Shown: positions 33,773 through 44,611 of the stretch, piece after piece | Numbering within the stretch: position 1 is the stretch's first letter | How the letters are laid out: the number at the start of each line of letters is the position of its first letter | Assembly: GCA_941918925.1 (NCBI GenBank) | Contig: OW799237.1 | Span: 53,122,997 to 53,186,996 of the forward strand | Origin: Phyto melanocephala | Lineage: Eukaryota > Arthropoda > Insecta > Diptera > Rhinophoridae | Direction of reading: 5' to 3' | Length of the DNA: 64,000 bases | The notes under the pieces: model-generated | The model's database searches: none | What the model saw: the letters and a program-made list of their open reading frames with translations, nothing else | Told to the model about the DNA's origin: nothing | Program-made: the position numbers and the translations under genes

Positions 33773-35012
33773 ATGGGGCACGAATTTAGAAGAAAAAAGG
33801 ATAATTAAGCTAGTTAACAATAAATGGTTTCAATTTGAAGTATCGTGTGTCCCGGAAGGTACACAAGTACCATGCCTGGTAGCGACGAACATCAAAATGC
33901 AACCATTTATTGTCAGATCAGAAGATTGAAAATGGTACCATACAAAGTTTAGATGACTTGGCTCGAAAGGCTACATAGCTCAGCAGCCACATGTACTAAA
34001 ATTTGGCATGGGAAAATTTAAAATCTGGAAAGCTCGAACATAAGTTTTGTTTATCTGACTAGAACCATACACAAAGAGCAGGCTGCTAATACCTTTTAAT
34101 GAATGTGACAAGAACATTAATTGGATATACGCAATGCATAATTTACTACGTTTTTCCATGTAACAAAAACGTTTGATAATTTAAATAACGATTCGCTGAC
34201 AAATTTTTATGAAGATATTATAAATCTATGCCATAGTAGAAAAAGTTAATATCGAACAAAAACAGTGATGTAAAATCAGGAGGATAAGCTTGTTTTTGCC
34301 ACACTGAATCTCGCTACCGAACTACTTAATATCCAACTTGATTATTAGTTTATACTTACAAAAAAATAAATAAAAAGAAAACAGAACGATTAAATTTAGA
34401 ACAACAAATGATTACAATAACAATAAAAAAATAAATAAATAGATATACGAAAAAAACTAATCAGAAACCAAAAGTAATTAACCAATTATCAATTTGTTTT
34501 GTGTCGCAGATTTCATTGTTCAATGTTTTTTTATAAGTAGATAGTTTACTAAAAAACTAATACAATTCTAAAGATAACAAACTAACTTATAAATTTCCCA
34601 TACTATTTAATTCTTAATTAAACCCTGGTTTTAAGCCACTGTAATCTCCTTAAACTACGGAAGTTTTAAAACATAACAGTATTAAAAAAATTTACAGATT
34701 TCGGTTTTAAAATCTATTCAAATTGTCGCATAAACCAGAACCCCCGAAAGTTCTTAATATTTCGTGTTTACTACCATTCGCTAGGCACTAGACTCATTAC
34801 GACTGATTTCTCGAACCACGAACAGGTTTCCCTATAGAAGTTATCAGTTTTCTTAATTCTGGCATAATAAGCCCTTTTATTAATAAAAAAGATTTCGTCT
34901 AAATAAAATAGAACTAGCTCGAAAGTTTACACACAACCATGGCGACTACCTCAAACCACAATAGAACCACCAGGTCACATAGCCGATAAGCAAATAATAG
35001 AGCTATTATCCC
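33773..35012 (+). other. Gypsy-1 leader region, no gene
   Basis: AT-rich sequence between the primer-binding site and the inserted LINE. Short open frames lack conserved features. It is longer than a usual leader, so other insertions may be hidden here. Confidence 0.45.
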
Positions 35013-35025
35013 GAATGTTCCAATA

Positions 35026-35827
35026 GGTTAGGTTAGGTTAGGTTAGGTTGAAAAGGAGGGGTATAAAAGCCCAAACCCATGACAGGTATACACCTATGCC
35101 CAGTTGGCATGTTGTGCGCTCCATGTGGAAAACGGAATTCCCAAACAAAAAACCATAAACATAATTTCCCATAAATATCGGACTAGTCCAAGAAACCAGT
35201 CCCCTCAATGTAACGCCTTATGGATCTCCAGTTCGAGTTCCCCAGGTATTCCAAGTTCGGCATATTATCTACTGTAAAATTTTCGCGTCTAATATGCCCA
35301 AACGCAGGACAATGACAGAGGTAGTGTACCAGGGTCTCATCCTCTTCCTCACAAGCTCTACATGTCGTCTCCTCAGATAATCCCATGCGTGCTAAATGAG
35401 TTCTCAACTCCGTATGACCTGTAATTACACCGGTTAATTTCCTAAGTGTAGGTCTACTTAGTCTCAAAATCCTCCTTTGACTTCCCAAGATTTGGGTCAC
35501 CCCAGAGTGTTCTTGTCACCTTACCGACATCAGTGCTTTGCCATTTTCTGACATGTTCTTCCATTGCCCAACGTTTAAGTTCATCCTTAAATCGTTTAAG
35601 GGGTTTGGCGTTCTCCAAAGTTATAGTACTCAAAAGAGCTCCCATTTTGGATAATTTGTCGGCTTTCTCGTTTCCGATCAGCCCGTGATGGCTTGGTATC
35701 CATATTATCTCCAGATGTTCACAATTTGCATATGAGTTTATCTCACTCTTGCATTGCAAAACGTTCCGGGATTCAACTTTCTCCTTTCTCAATGTCTTAA
35801 TCACTGATTGGCTATCCGTAAAGATAC
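35026..35827 (-). mobile_element. 5'-truncated LINE with RNase H (LOA/I/R1 group)
   Basis: A 13-bp target duplication GAATGTTCCAATA flanks it (35013-35025 and 35828-35840). On the minus strand it ends with a tail of CCTAA units, seen on the plus strand as 'ggttaggttaggttaggttg'. It is 5'-truncated and retains only the last 0.8 kb. It lies in the Gypsy-1 leader, so it moved after Gypsy-1. Confidence 0.9.
35183..35804 (-). pseudogene. LINE RNase H and C-terminal Cys/His region
   Basis: On the minus strand 'EIIWIPSHHGLIGNEKADKL' (about 35660-35720) is the last RNase H motif, with conserved H, G-N-E-x-A-D. After a frameshift near 35480 the C-terminal part reads 'TCRACEEEDETLVHYLCHCP' (about 35290-35350), the Cys/His cluster that closes ORF2 in this group. 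The reverse transcriptase is missing through 5' truncation. Confidence 0.88.
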
Positions 35828-35840
35828 GAATGTTCCAATA

Positions 35841-36078
35841 ACTCCCAATATATCAGCTAATACCACAGATACAAGATCGACAAAGCAACAACAACACTGC
35901 TATGCCAACAATCCCCATTATACAACCTCTTATGTCAATACGATTTAATCAATGAACTGGACCTCAAACTACCTCATCACCGGAAACGGCTGGTATGATA
36001 CGTTCACCGGAATATAGTAGCTTAACTGCAAGAGGACTAGTTTAACAACGCGATTTTTAGAGACAACAGAGCAATTGA
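35841..36078 (+). other. Gypsy-1 leader, resumed
   Basis: This is the continuation of the Gypsy-1 leader after the LINE insertion, up to the gag start. 'acaagatcgacaaagcaaca' and further CA-rich sequence are seen, but nothing coding. Confidence 0.5.
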
Positions 36079-37263
36079 ATGCCTATACTTAACGAAGAAG
36101 GAAGTCACGAGTTAACCGGTAATGAAAACGGTTTAGCATTACAGGAGTACATTAACGCTTCAGTAGGAGCAGCACAAGCGGCTCTCTTGAGGCAAGTACA
36201 AGAAAATCTTATATCTTTAGTCCCACAAATGGTTCGAGATTTCCTACGGTTAGAGCATAACCCCAATGTCGATAATCAACCAGAATACCGAATTGATAGA
36301 AATTTGAACCAAAATCGTTTCCCTAATCAGAACCCTAATAATGTAAACCTACCAAACTCATCATTTCAAACCCCACAACAGCAACCACAAGCAGCTCAAC
36401 CTGCTGAACAACAAATATCGCCAGGCATGGCACAAAACTACGTTTGCAGTACCCAACTGCAAATGGAGAAATGGGGAGTTAAATACGATGGCAGTAATCA
36501 ACAAATGAGTGTCGGAGACTTCGTGTTTCGCGTTGAAGCCTTACGTGTAGACTACCACTGCCCTTGGAGCACATTTATTAAAGGATTTCATTATTTGGTT
36601 ACCGGAAGCGCCCAACAATGGTTCTGGGATTTTAGAAGACAAAACCCTTCATGTGAGTGAGGACACCTTAAATACCACATGATTTGGAAACTTAGACGAT
36701 TTGAAAGCGATTTTGAAATACAAAGCAGAATCATGGAAAGACGACAACACCCCTCTGAATCCGCAGATACCTTTATAGCTGAAATAGTAAAGTTACAAAA
36801 CCAGCTGAGATGCAGTATTCCAGAATATGAAATTGTTAGGCTAGTAAAGGATAACCTAAAAGATGGGGTGTCACAACTCATATTTCCCAGGGAAATAAGT
36901 AGCCTGGACCACCTACGTGTAGAGTGCCGTAGGACAGAACGCAATCTGGCAAAAATATCATCTTACCGCCAACAACCCGTAAATTTTAGAAGAGTAAGCG
37001 AACTAGAGTATTAGGAAACGCCCGAAAACAGTCACTATCCTGTTGAAGCAATGAGTCAGACAAACACACAAGCTGAGTCACTCACGTGTTGGAACTGTAA
37101 GGGCCCCGGACATACGTTTTTTGATTGTACGTTGACCCAAAGAAATTTGTTTTGCTATAGGTGCGGGTTCGACAACGTGATATCACCTAATTGCCATAAT
37201 TGTAAGGGAAACATTATGAAGAACGCACTGAAAACTGGAGCAATGTGTTCTCAAAACAACTAG
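36079..37263 (+). pseudogene. Gypsy-1 Gag with zinc knuckles
   Basis: One reading frame from ATG 36079 ('MPILNEEGSHELTGNEN') to a TAG at 37261, with two internal stops (TGA at 36658 and TAG at 37012). It has a Q/N/P-rich region (about 36290-36420), then the capsid region 'WGVKYDGSNQQMSVGDFVFR' and 'YLVTGSAQQWFWDF'. The nucleocapsid is 'CWNCKGPGHTFFDC' (about 37090-37130), followed by a second imperfect C-x2-C-type knuckle. Gag forms the particle and binds RNA. Confidence 0.85.
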
Positions 37264-38100
37264 CTCCAGTAAAAGACATAGCACTGACATCACGAAAAAC
37301 AATTTTAAATAAAACAAACAAAGAAATAATACCATACAAAACAAGATTAGAAAACTACCATGGAAAAAGAGCAGAGATTTTTGAAGATATAAACGTGAAT
37401 CGAAACAAAAAAATAGTTAAAATCAGGCAAAGATTTAGGGAAAGAAAAAAAGAGAGAAAAGAAATCGCATCAACCGTATTATCAAATGAATATGATATCA
37501 GACCGTATATGGAGGTAAAAGATAACGGCACCAGGTTTAAAGGACTAATGGATAGCGGTGCATCGATAAGCTCCTTAGGCCTAAACTGCATGGAAAACGC
37601 TCAGAAAATAAACGCAAAAATCCTGAACTTCGCATCATCGATTCGAACAGCTGATGGAAAAACACACCAGATAATAGGCAAAACGAGAGCAAATATATAA
37701 TGCGGAGAAAAGATTGAGGTAGTGACTCTGTATTTAGTACCGAATTTAAAACAAGAACTGATTTTAGGATATGATTTCTGGAAACGCTTTGGTATTAAAA
37801 TTTGTATGGAAACACGCTCTGTTAACGAAATTGAACTGGTAGAAGAAGAAATGGAAAGGCATGAATTAACAGCAGAGCAGTCTACTATTTTAGAAAATTT
37901 GAAACTGGCTTACCAATGTTGTACCAAATACGGGTTAGGAAAGACACACCTCGAGATGCACTCAAAATGCGTTATTACCCAGTCAGTCCAGCCATTTAGA
38001 AACTAACCTATGCCGAACTGGACCGCATGCTAGAACTCAACGTTATCGAAGTCGCTTCTCATGCCGAATGGAATAATCGCACTACACTTGTCATTAAACC
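37245..38100 (+). pseudogene. Gypsy-1 protease and start of reverse transcriptase
   Basis: The pol frame overlaps the gag end in another frame, as expected where Gypsy elements shift frame. 'FKGLMDSGASISSLG' (about 37540-37580) is the aspartic protease active site with intact D-S-G. A TAA at 37698 breaks the frame. 'LKQELILGYDFWKRFGIKI' (about 37750-37805) is the conserved protease end. A further stop at about 38004 precedes 'MLELNVIEVASHAEW' of the polymerase. Confidence 0.8.
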
Positions 38101-39389
38101 AAAAAAATAAAATCGCCTTTGTTTAGATGCTCGGGAACTAAATAAAGTAACAAAAAAGGATGCATACCCCCTGCCTAATATTGATGGACTACTTGCACGT
38201 TTGGGTGATATCCATTATATTTCGGCAATAGGCTTAAAGGACGCATTTTGGCAAATCCCGCTAGACCAAAAACAGCATTCACAGTTCAAGGTAGACCCCA
38301 ATACTAGTTCAAGGTAATGCCGTATGGACTGTGTAATGCTGCCCAACGCCTATGCCGATTAATGGAAGAGGTTATCCCGTCCGAACTGAAAGATCGAGTA
38401 TTTGCCGATGATCTGCTGGTCGTATCACCAGACTTCGACACACACATGCAAATGTAGAAGGTCGTGGGAGATAAGCTGACGGATGCCGGACTCACTATCA
38501 ATATGCAAAAATCCAAATTTTGTTGCAGTGAACTTCGATATTTAGGTTATATCGTAGGTGGCGGTAAAATAAAACCCGTCATGAGCAAAATGGATGCAAT
38601 ATTGAAAACAGAACCACCTAAGACCCCTAAAGACGTGCGAAAATTCCTCGGGACAGTTGGATGGTATTGGAGGTTCATCCAGGATTTTTCCACATTAACC
38701 TCACCATTAAAAAATCTTCAACTTCCACTTTAACTCCAGCAGCATTAGAATCATTTCAAGAACTTAAAAAGAGGCTCGTGTCTAGCCCTGTACTGATAAA
38801 TCCAGACTTCGAACGTCCCTTTTTCGTGCAGTGTGACGCATCGAATGTGGGAATTAGTGCAGTCCTCTTCCAGAGAGACGACTAAGATGGGAAACATCCA
38901 ATAGAGTTCTTTTCGAGGAAGCTAAACACTGCGCAGAAAAACTATTCCACAACAGAAAAAGAATGCCTTGCCGTAGTCCTCGCCATCGAAAAATTCCGCC
39001 AGTATATTGAGTTAATGGAGTTTACTGTTATAACGGATCACTATAGTCTAAAATGGCTCATGAGACAGCAGGACTTAAGTGGACGTCTGGCACGATGGAG
39101 TTTGAAACTACAAGGCTACAATTTTGTCATTCAACATAGAAAAGGTAGTAAAAATGTAGTGCCAGATATGTTATCGAGACTTGAGATAAAGGAAGTTGTA
39201 ACACCCGCATCATTTATAGATTTTAACTCTTATGAATTAAGGATTACGGAATACACAAAACTGATAGACACTATCGAGCAAAATCGAAACAGATTACCTG
39301 ACCTTAAATTACTGGATAACATCATATACAAAAAAATCAAATTTAACCGAGACGAAACTGAAGATGAAGAAGACTGTTGGAAAATTTAG
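38101..39389 (+). pseudogene. Gypsy-1 reverse transcriptase and RNase H
   Basis: Polymerase motifs lie in broken frames: 'DAYPLPNIDGLLARLGDIHY', a TAA at about 38105, 'SAIGLKDAFWQIPL' (first catalytic Asp altered in context), and 'VFADDLLVVSPDF' (ADD pair, about 38398). 'YLGYIVGGGKIKP' then marks the thumb. RNase H follows with 'FFVQCDASNVGISAVLFQ' (about 38820-38875), a stop at 38883, 'FTVITDHYSLKWLM' and 'HRKGSKNVVPDMLSR'. At least four stops or frameshifts occur. Confidence 0.85.
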
Positions 39390-39960
39390 TTACCGAGCGG
39401 CTTAACAAATGAGAATATAAAAAATCCCACATCGACAACACAGCCCATGGCGGTACGGCCAAGACACTTTTCAACATAAGAAAATATTTTTACTGGCCTT
39501 CAATGGTTAAACAAATTAAAAATTTTGTAAGCAAGTGCGATACCTGTAAAGAAATCAAGCACCCGAAACAAACGTTGAGACCTGCTATGGGAAAGGAAAT
39601 CATCACTCACTACGTCGATTTCCTTGGCCCGTACCCTAGATCGAAGTCCGGTAACACATTCATATTTATAGTGCTCGACCACAAAATGAAATTTGTTTTG
39701 CTAAGAGCCATGCCTAAAGCTACTACTAAGGCAGTGAACAAATTTTTAATTGACGAAATATTTCATAAGTTTGGCGTGCCCGAAATACTTCACTCAGACA
39801 ACGGAAAACAATTCATAGCTTAAGCATTTCATGACTTGTTAAATACCTACGGGGTACAACACATGAGGACCGCTATACACTCACCCCAAGCTAACGCGAG
39901 TGAGAGAGTGAACCAATCGATATTGGCAAGTGAAAGATAAAAGAAGAAAAAGTTTACTGG
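39390..39960 (+). pseudogene. Gypsy-1 integrase
   Basis: The zinc-binding part is seen as 'FVSKCDTCKEIKHPKQ' (about 39520-39570). The core has 'HYVDFLGPYPRSKSG' (Asp), 'ILHSDNGKQFIA' (Asp, about 39790-39823), a stop, then 'HSPQANASERVNQSILAS' (Glu, about 39880-39930). The catalytic residues are visible but stops divide the gene. Confidence 0.85.
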
Positions 39961-40124
39961 AAATATTTTTTTGGAAGAAAATCTGTTTACCGAATAAAAT
40001 TCAATACATGATTCAAGAATTAAAGGATGCAATTTTTTTTGCTACACCAAGGAGAAAAAAAAAGAAAGAGAAAAATAGGGAAAGCATAAAAAAGGGGCAG
40101 AAATATATTAGAACTTTATTCATC
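39961..40124 (+). other. Gypsy-1 sequence after integrase
   Basis: A purine-rich tract, 'aaaaaagaaagagaaaaatagg', lies in this stretch, followed by the Gypsy-2 insertion site GATTC at 40125-40129. No further domain is visible. Confidence 0.5.
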
Positions 40125-40129
40125 GATTC

Positions 40130-40320
40130 TGTGATGTATTCAATTCGATCTTTATTTAACTAATAATCTTACAGTGTCATCATTGACAGTTATATACTTA
40201 TAATGATGTTCTATTCTACATACGTATATACATACATACATGTTTACATTAATGGGTATGTTCATTTATATTAAGTAAAGTGTACATAGACGGGAATGTT
40301 TAATTGGCAAATATACCACA
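40130..40320 (-). repeat. Gypsy-2 3' LTR
   Basis: 191 bp, plus-strand ends 'tgtgatgtattc' and 'aaatataccaca'. It matches the other LTR at every position I compared. It contains (TACA)n at about 40212-40230. Confidence 0.92.
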
Positions 40321-40371
40321 ATACCCCCCCACATAATTTGTAAAAATACTTTTCAAATTCATTATAATACA

Positions 40372-41537
40372 TTATTTGTTTTTTCTAGATCTTAAATTAT
40401 ATTTAGAACTATGAGAATCTATTGGTAAAACACTATCCTCTTCGCCTTCCATGATATTACCCTCGATATTAACATTAATTTTTTGTAGTGGATCATGAAG
40501 TATACTTGGTATAGATTGTTCATTTTCTTTTTCACATACAATAATTTGATTCGCGTGTCTTTTCCACACTTTGTTGTTAATTGTTTTAACAATATATGTT
40601 TGTTTACCGATTTTTTTGAAAACTTTTGCTTTTAACCAAGATACTTTTCCAGCTATAGAATAAGCTGTTTTACCATTACATTATCATTTTCATTTAAAAC
40701 ATTATTTCTAATTCCTTTGTAATGTTTTTTTTGGTTATATTGATTTTTCTTTACAGTTTTTTCGATTTCCTCAAAGTTTTTAACTTTTACACATCTTTTC
40801 GGATTTATTAAATCTAATCGAGTTCTTAAATTTCCTCTATTAAACATTAAAAACGCCGGAGAAACTCCTGTGCTAGTATGCACAGTATTTCTGTAGTCTA
40901 ATAAAAATCTACACAACACGTCGTTGAATTCCGACAATGGTGCATTACACAAATTACGTTTTAAGGCAGTTTTTAATGTTTTAACTGCGTTTTCTGCCTG
41001 TCCGTTAGTTGCGGGGTGACCCACAGGCGTCGTAATAGCTTTAATTCCATTATTTCTGGTAAATTCTATGAATTCTTTTGATACAAATGCTGTACCATTA
41101 TCCGATACTATGGACTTTGGCAAACCAAAACGTGCAAATAAATCTTTTAAAACCGAAATTACTGCACGGGAAGTGGTGTTCCTTCCCATGTCTATACATT
41201 CAAGCCATTTGCTCGAGCTGTCGACCACTACCAGACACCAACGATTTAAAAAAGATCCAAAAAAATCAATGTGAATTCTAGACCAGACATCTCGCGGTCT
41301 TTCCCATGGCACCAATTCCTGTTGGGGTGGATTAGCGCGAGTTGCTAAACAAGGTTCACATTCTTTCACCACTTTCTCTAAGTCCCTACTCTGATTTGGC
41401 CACCAGCAGGTTTCCCTAGCCATGGCCTTCATTTTAACAACATGTGTGTTTGGTGCATGTGTGTTTGGTGCAGAAAATCTACCAACTGGCGTTGAAGTGC
41501 CCCAGGAATAACTATTCTGTAGCCCCAAAATAAACAA
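40372..41537 (-). pseudogene. Gypsy-2 integrase and C-terminal tail
   Basis: On the minus strand the integrase begins with zinc-binding 'VVKECEPCLATRANPP'. The core has 'RIHIDFFGSFLNRWCL' (Asp), 'IVSDNGTAFVSKEF' (Asp) and 'GHPATNGQAENAVKTLK' (Glu). The frame closes near 40653 because of a one-base change in an A run. The C-terminal tail continues in the other frame, ending 'SHSSKYNLRSRKNK' at 40372. All catalytic residues are intact. The break from the upstream frame is the 13-bp duplication at about 41450-41480. Confidence 0.88.
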
Positions 41538-44386
41538 CCCGACTCTTCGGATAATTCAAATCTTCTCTGGAAAAATGGAATCAAATTCGAATCGGTACAT
41601 TTACTACGCCAACCGTCCCTGACCATACTGATTACTTTTCCTAAAAATCTGTCCCTTTTTGACTCCAACCGAATTGCCTCAAAGTCTAAAAATCCATTCC
41701 CGGCATTAGTCTGACGTACATAATTCACATAGACATCACTAGGAAAATTACTCGAATCATCATTGGCCTCCCTAGCAATTCTTGAAAAATAATCCGCTAT
41801 GTTACAACTAGACTTAACATGTTCAATTTCAAACTGATATCCTGATAAAGTTAAAGCAATACGCTGTAATCTATTAGACGCCATGGTAGGAATACCCTTC
41901 TTTGGACAAAAAATGTGCTGAAGCGGTTTGTTGTCGGTCACCAAAATAAAACTTCTGCCGTATAAGTATTGGTGAAACTTTTTGATTCCGAAAAGAATGG
42001 CTACTGCTTCACGATCAAGCTGAGAATATCTTTTCTCCGTTTCAGTCAGAGCTCTCGACGCAAACTCAATCGGTCTCTCCATACTATGTTCATCTACCTG
42101 TGATAACACTGCCCCAACACCCACTGGGCTAGCATCCACAGTTAGCTTAGTCTTAAATTCAGGATTAAAGTGAGCTAGACAACGATCCGAGGCTAATAGG
42201 TTCTTCAACTCATCTACAGCATTTGCACAGGCTTTAGACCAAACAAAAGTTACGCTAGCTTTCAGTAAGCAGTGCAAGGGATGAAGTAAGGTTGAAACAT
42301 CTGGTAGAAAACGCCTGTAAAAATTAACCACTCCCAAAAAAGCCTGAAGTTCCTTTATAGAACTGGGGTATGGCATTTTATGAATTTCCCGAACTTTTTC
42401 CGGATCTACATGCAAACCCTTCCTGTCTATTATATGTCCCAGATACGTAATTCTCTCTGAAAAAAACTCACATTTTTCAGCGGATAATTTAAAACCAACC
42501 TCAGATAGTAGCCGAAGTACCTTTTCTACACGCTCGACGTGCACTTCCCGATTTGGAGCACTAATAAGGATGTCGTCGATAAACACCACAACTCCCTCCA
42601 ATCCAGCTAACAAAGAATCCATTATTTTTTGAAAAATTGCCGGCGCAGAGGCCAAGCCATATATTAAACGTGTATATTGGAAAAGTCCCTTCGACGTTGA
42701 AATGGTAGTGTATTTCCGAGACCCTTGATCGAGTTCTATTTGCTGATATGCCATGCTTAGGTCAAGTTTCGTGAACTCTTTCCCACCATGGAGTTTTGCA
42801 AAAATCTCTTCAATTCTAGGTAAAGGATATTTTTCAACATATATACATTTATTTAGAGTCACTTTAAAATCGCCGCAAATACGAATACTACCATCTTTTT
42901 TTAAAATTGGTACAATTGGAGTACCCCAATCACTGTAATCAACTGGTTCCAGCACTCCCATCGATACTAAATGGTCTATCTCCGCTTCTACTTTACTCTT
43001 TATAGCCAGAGGAACTGGACGTGGTCTGAAAAAAATAGGTGTAGTTCCCTCTTTCACTGCTAATGTGGCCTTACTGTTTCTGAATAACCCTAAACTGCCA
43101 TCAAAAAGTGTACCAAATTTTTTCAAAATACTCTCTACTTTAACACACTGGTGTGTTGCAAAATTTAATTCCGCAAATTCAATTTGAAAAACCTTTAAAA
43201 AATTTCGTCCCAGTAGTGGTGGACCGCCATTTGCAATGACAATAAATTTTATTACTTTTTGTTCGTTACGATATACGACCTGTAATTCACACTCCCCTAC
43301 CGGACAAATGTGTGCCCCATTGTAAGCCTTCAACAACAAATCTGTACTTGACAAATTATACCTCTTAAAATTATCATTAAATGTACACTGTGAAATAACA
43401 TTATATTCCGAACCTGTGTCTAAAATCATTTCAAATATCTTATTGTCAATACTGACGTTTACCTTGATCGGGCCATCACTTTTACTTAACATTGAAAAAA
43501 GGTTTAAGCTGTCTTCAGTCACTTTATTGTTTACTGCTATTTCTTCAGGCACCGTGAAGTTTTCTGCCATAAAGTTTATATTTTTTGACGTACACATCTT
43601 CTTCAAATGACCTCGCTGTTTGCAACGATTGCACTTATAGGATTTATATTTGCACTGCTCGCTTTGATGCCCCGTAAAACCACACACTATACATAGTTGT
43701 CCCTTTCTAACATGTTGCCCTTGTACCGGCTGTTGATGTTCATGCTGTTGTTGTATTCGCGTTGATTTATTTCGTACACGTTGTTGTTTTGGTTGCTCGC
43801 CTTGCCATGCCACTCTACCGTTATTTCTGCGAATGTAGTTTATATCCATTTCGGACTTAACCTCAACCTCGTACTGATTTCTTATGTATTCAACATTGTT
43901 TGCAATTTCGACCGCTTTTTCAAACGTAAGTGACAGCGATTCTAAAAAAATTTTGTCCCGGGCCGGACCTCTTTCTAGCCCCACCACAAATTTATCTCGA
44001 ACGACTGTGTTTAACATTGGGCCAAATTCACATTGCGCAGCCAGCATGCGCACTCGAACTGCCCATTCATTTGTAGTTTCACTCGGCGTTTTATTTGCAT
44101 CATAAAATTTTAAACGTTCCGCAAAACCATATGATGGTGCTTTAAAATGTGTCTTCATTGTTGCTACACACACATTATAACTGGTTGAGACAGCATCCAG
44201 TCTTGTTGGACTCAACAAATTTTCCAACAACACATAAGAGCCTTCTGTAAGTGAGGTTAGAAAAAAAGCCTTCTTCTTATCATCTTCCTTCACATTACTT
44301 GCAATAAAAAATTGTTCCAATTGAAATTGAAAGACACTCCACTTGTTAGTTAAATAATCAAATTTAGGCACACTCAAACCATTCAT
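41429..44386 (-). CDS. Gypsy-2 Gag-Pol polyprotein (Gag, protease, RT, RNase H)
   Basis: One open frame of about 985 codons from ATG at 44386, 'MNGLSVPKFDYLTNKW'. Gag is residues 1-290 with two knuckles, 'CIVCGFTGHQSEQC' and 'CNRCKQRGHLKKMC'. The protease has 'FEMILDTGSEYNVIS' (D-T-G). The reverse transcriptase has 'FTKLDLSMAYQQIELD' (Asp) and 'VVFIDDILISAP' (DD). RNase H has 'KLTVDASPVGVGAVLSQ', 'LDREAVAILFGI' and 'FILVTDNKPLQHIF'. The frame ends in the integrase zinc region at 'HQTHMHQTHMLLK', where the 13-bp duplication causes a premature end. Translation start lies 29 bases inside the LTR boundary. The enzymes up to integrase look functional. Confidence 0.92.
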   Translation of the reverse strand: MNGLSVPKFDYLTNKWSVFQFQLEQFFIASNVKEDDKKKAFFLTSLTEGSYVLLENLLSPTRLDAVSTSYNVCVATMKTHFKAPSYGFAERLKFYDANKTPSETTNEWAVRVRMLAAQCEFGPMLNTVVRDKFVVGLERGPARDKIFLESLSLTFEKAVEIANNVEYIRNQYEVEVKSEMDINYIRRNNGRVAWQGEQPKQQRVRNKSTRIQQQHEHQQPVQGQHVRKGQLCIVCGFTGHQSEQCKYKSYKCNRCKQRGHLKKMCTSKNINFMAENFTVPEEIAVNNKVTEDSLNLFSMLSKSDGPIKVNVSIDNKIFEMILDTGSEYNVISQCTFNDNFKRYNLSSTDLLLKAYNGAHICPVGECELQVVYRNEQKVIKFIVIANGGPPLLGRNFLKVFQIEFAELNFATHQCVKVESILKKFGTLFDGSLGLFRNSKATLAVKEGTTPIFFRPRPVPLAIKSKVEAEIDHLVSMGVLEPVDYSDWGTPIVPILKKDGSIRICGDFKVTLNKCIYVEKYPLPRIEEIFAKLHGGKEFTKLDLSMAYQQIELDQGSRKYTTISTSKGLFQYTRLIYGLASAPAIFQKIMDSLLAGLEGVVVFIDDILISAPNREVHVERVEKVLRLLSEVGFKLSAEKCEFFSERITYLGHIIDRKGLHVDPEKVREIHKMPYPSSIKELQAFLGVVNFYRRFLPDVSTLLHPLHCLLKASVTFVWSKACANAVDELKNLLASDRCLAHFNPEFKTKLTVDASPVGVGAVLSQVDEHSMERPIEFASRALTETEKRYSQLDREAVAILFGIKKFHQYLYGRSFILVTDNKPLQHIFCPKKGIPTMASNRLQRIALTLSGYQFEIEHVKSSCNIADYFSRIAREANDDSSNFPSDVYVNYVRQTNAGNGFLDFEAIRLESKRDRFLGKVISMVRDGWRSKCTDSNLIPFFQRRFELSEESGCLFWGYRIVIPGALQRQLVDFLHQTHMHQTHMLLK

Positions 44387-44402
44387 TTTACTTAAATTGT
44401 TT

Positions 44403-44414
44403 TCCTCGTCGCCA
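44403..44414 (-). promoter_or_regulatory. Gypsy-2 primer-binding site
   Basis: Read on the minus strand, TGGCGACGAGGA starts one base after the 5' LTR end. The TGG start and position identify it. TGGCGACGAGGA-type sites occur in Mag-lineage elements. Confidence 0.75.
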
Positions 44415-44415
44415 C

Positions 44416-44606
44416 TGTGATGTATTCAATTCGATCTTTATTTAACTAATAATCTTACAGTGTCATCATTGACAGTTATATACTTATAATGATGTTCTAT
44501 TCTACATACGTATATACATACATACATGTTTACATTAATGGGTATGTTCATTTATATTAAGTAAAGTGTACATAGACGGGAATGTTTAATTGGCAAATAT
44601 ACCACA
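44416..44606 (-). repeat. Gypsy-2 5' LTR
   Basis: 191 bp and indistinguishable from 40130-40320. Identity of the two LTRs implies insertion so recent that no substitution has accumulated. Confidence 0.92.
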
Positions 44607-44611
44607 GATTC

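Larger units (their letters stand above)
40130..44606 (-). mobile_element. Gypsy-2: young Gypsy (Mag-like) element
   Basis: A 4477-bp element on the minus strand. Its two 191-bp LTRs (40130-40320 and 44416-44606) appear identical base for base. The 5-bp target duplication GATTC is at 40125-40129 and 44607-44611. It carries one long gag-pol frame. The single-frame organisation, the protein blocks and the primer-binding site suggest the Mag lineage. It inserted into Gypsy-1. Only two coding lesions were seen: a 13-bp tandem duplication near 41450-41480 and a small indel near 40670. Confidence 0.93.

Noticed and set aside
35020..35050. Possible telomeric TTAGG array
   Set aside because: Only about four units, flanked by a 13-bp target duplication and followed by a LINE ORF2 end. 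It is the LINE tail.
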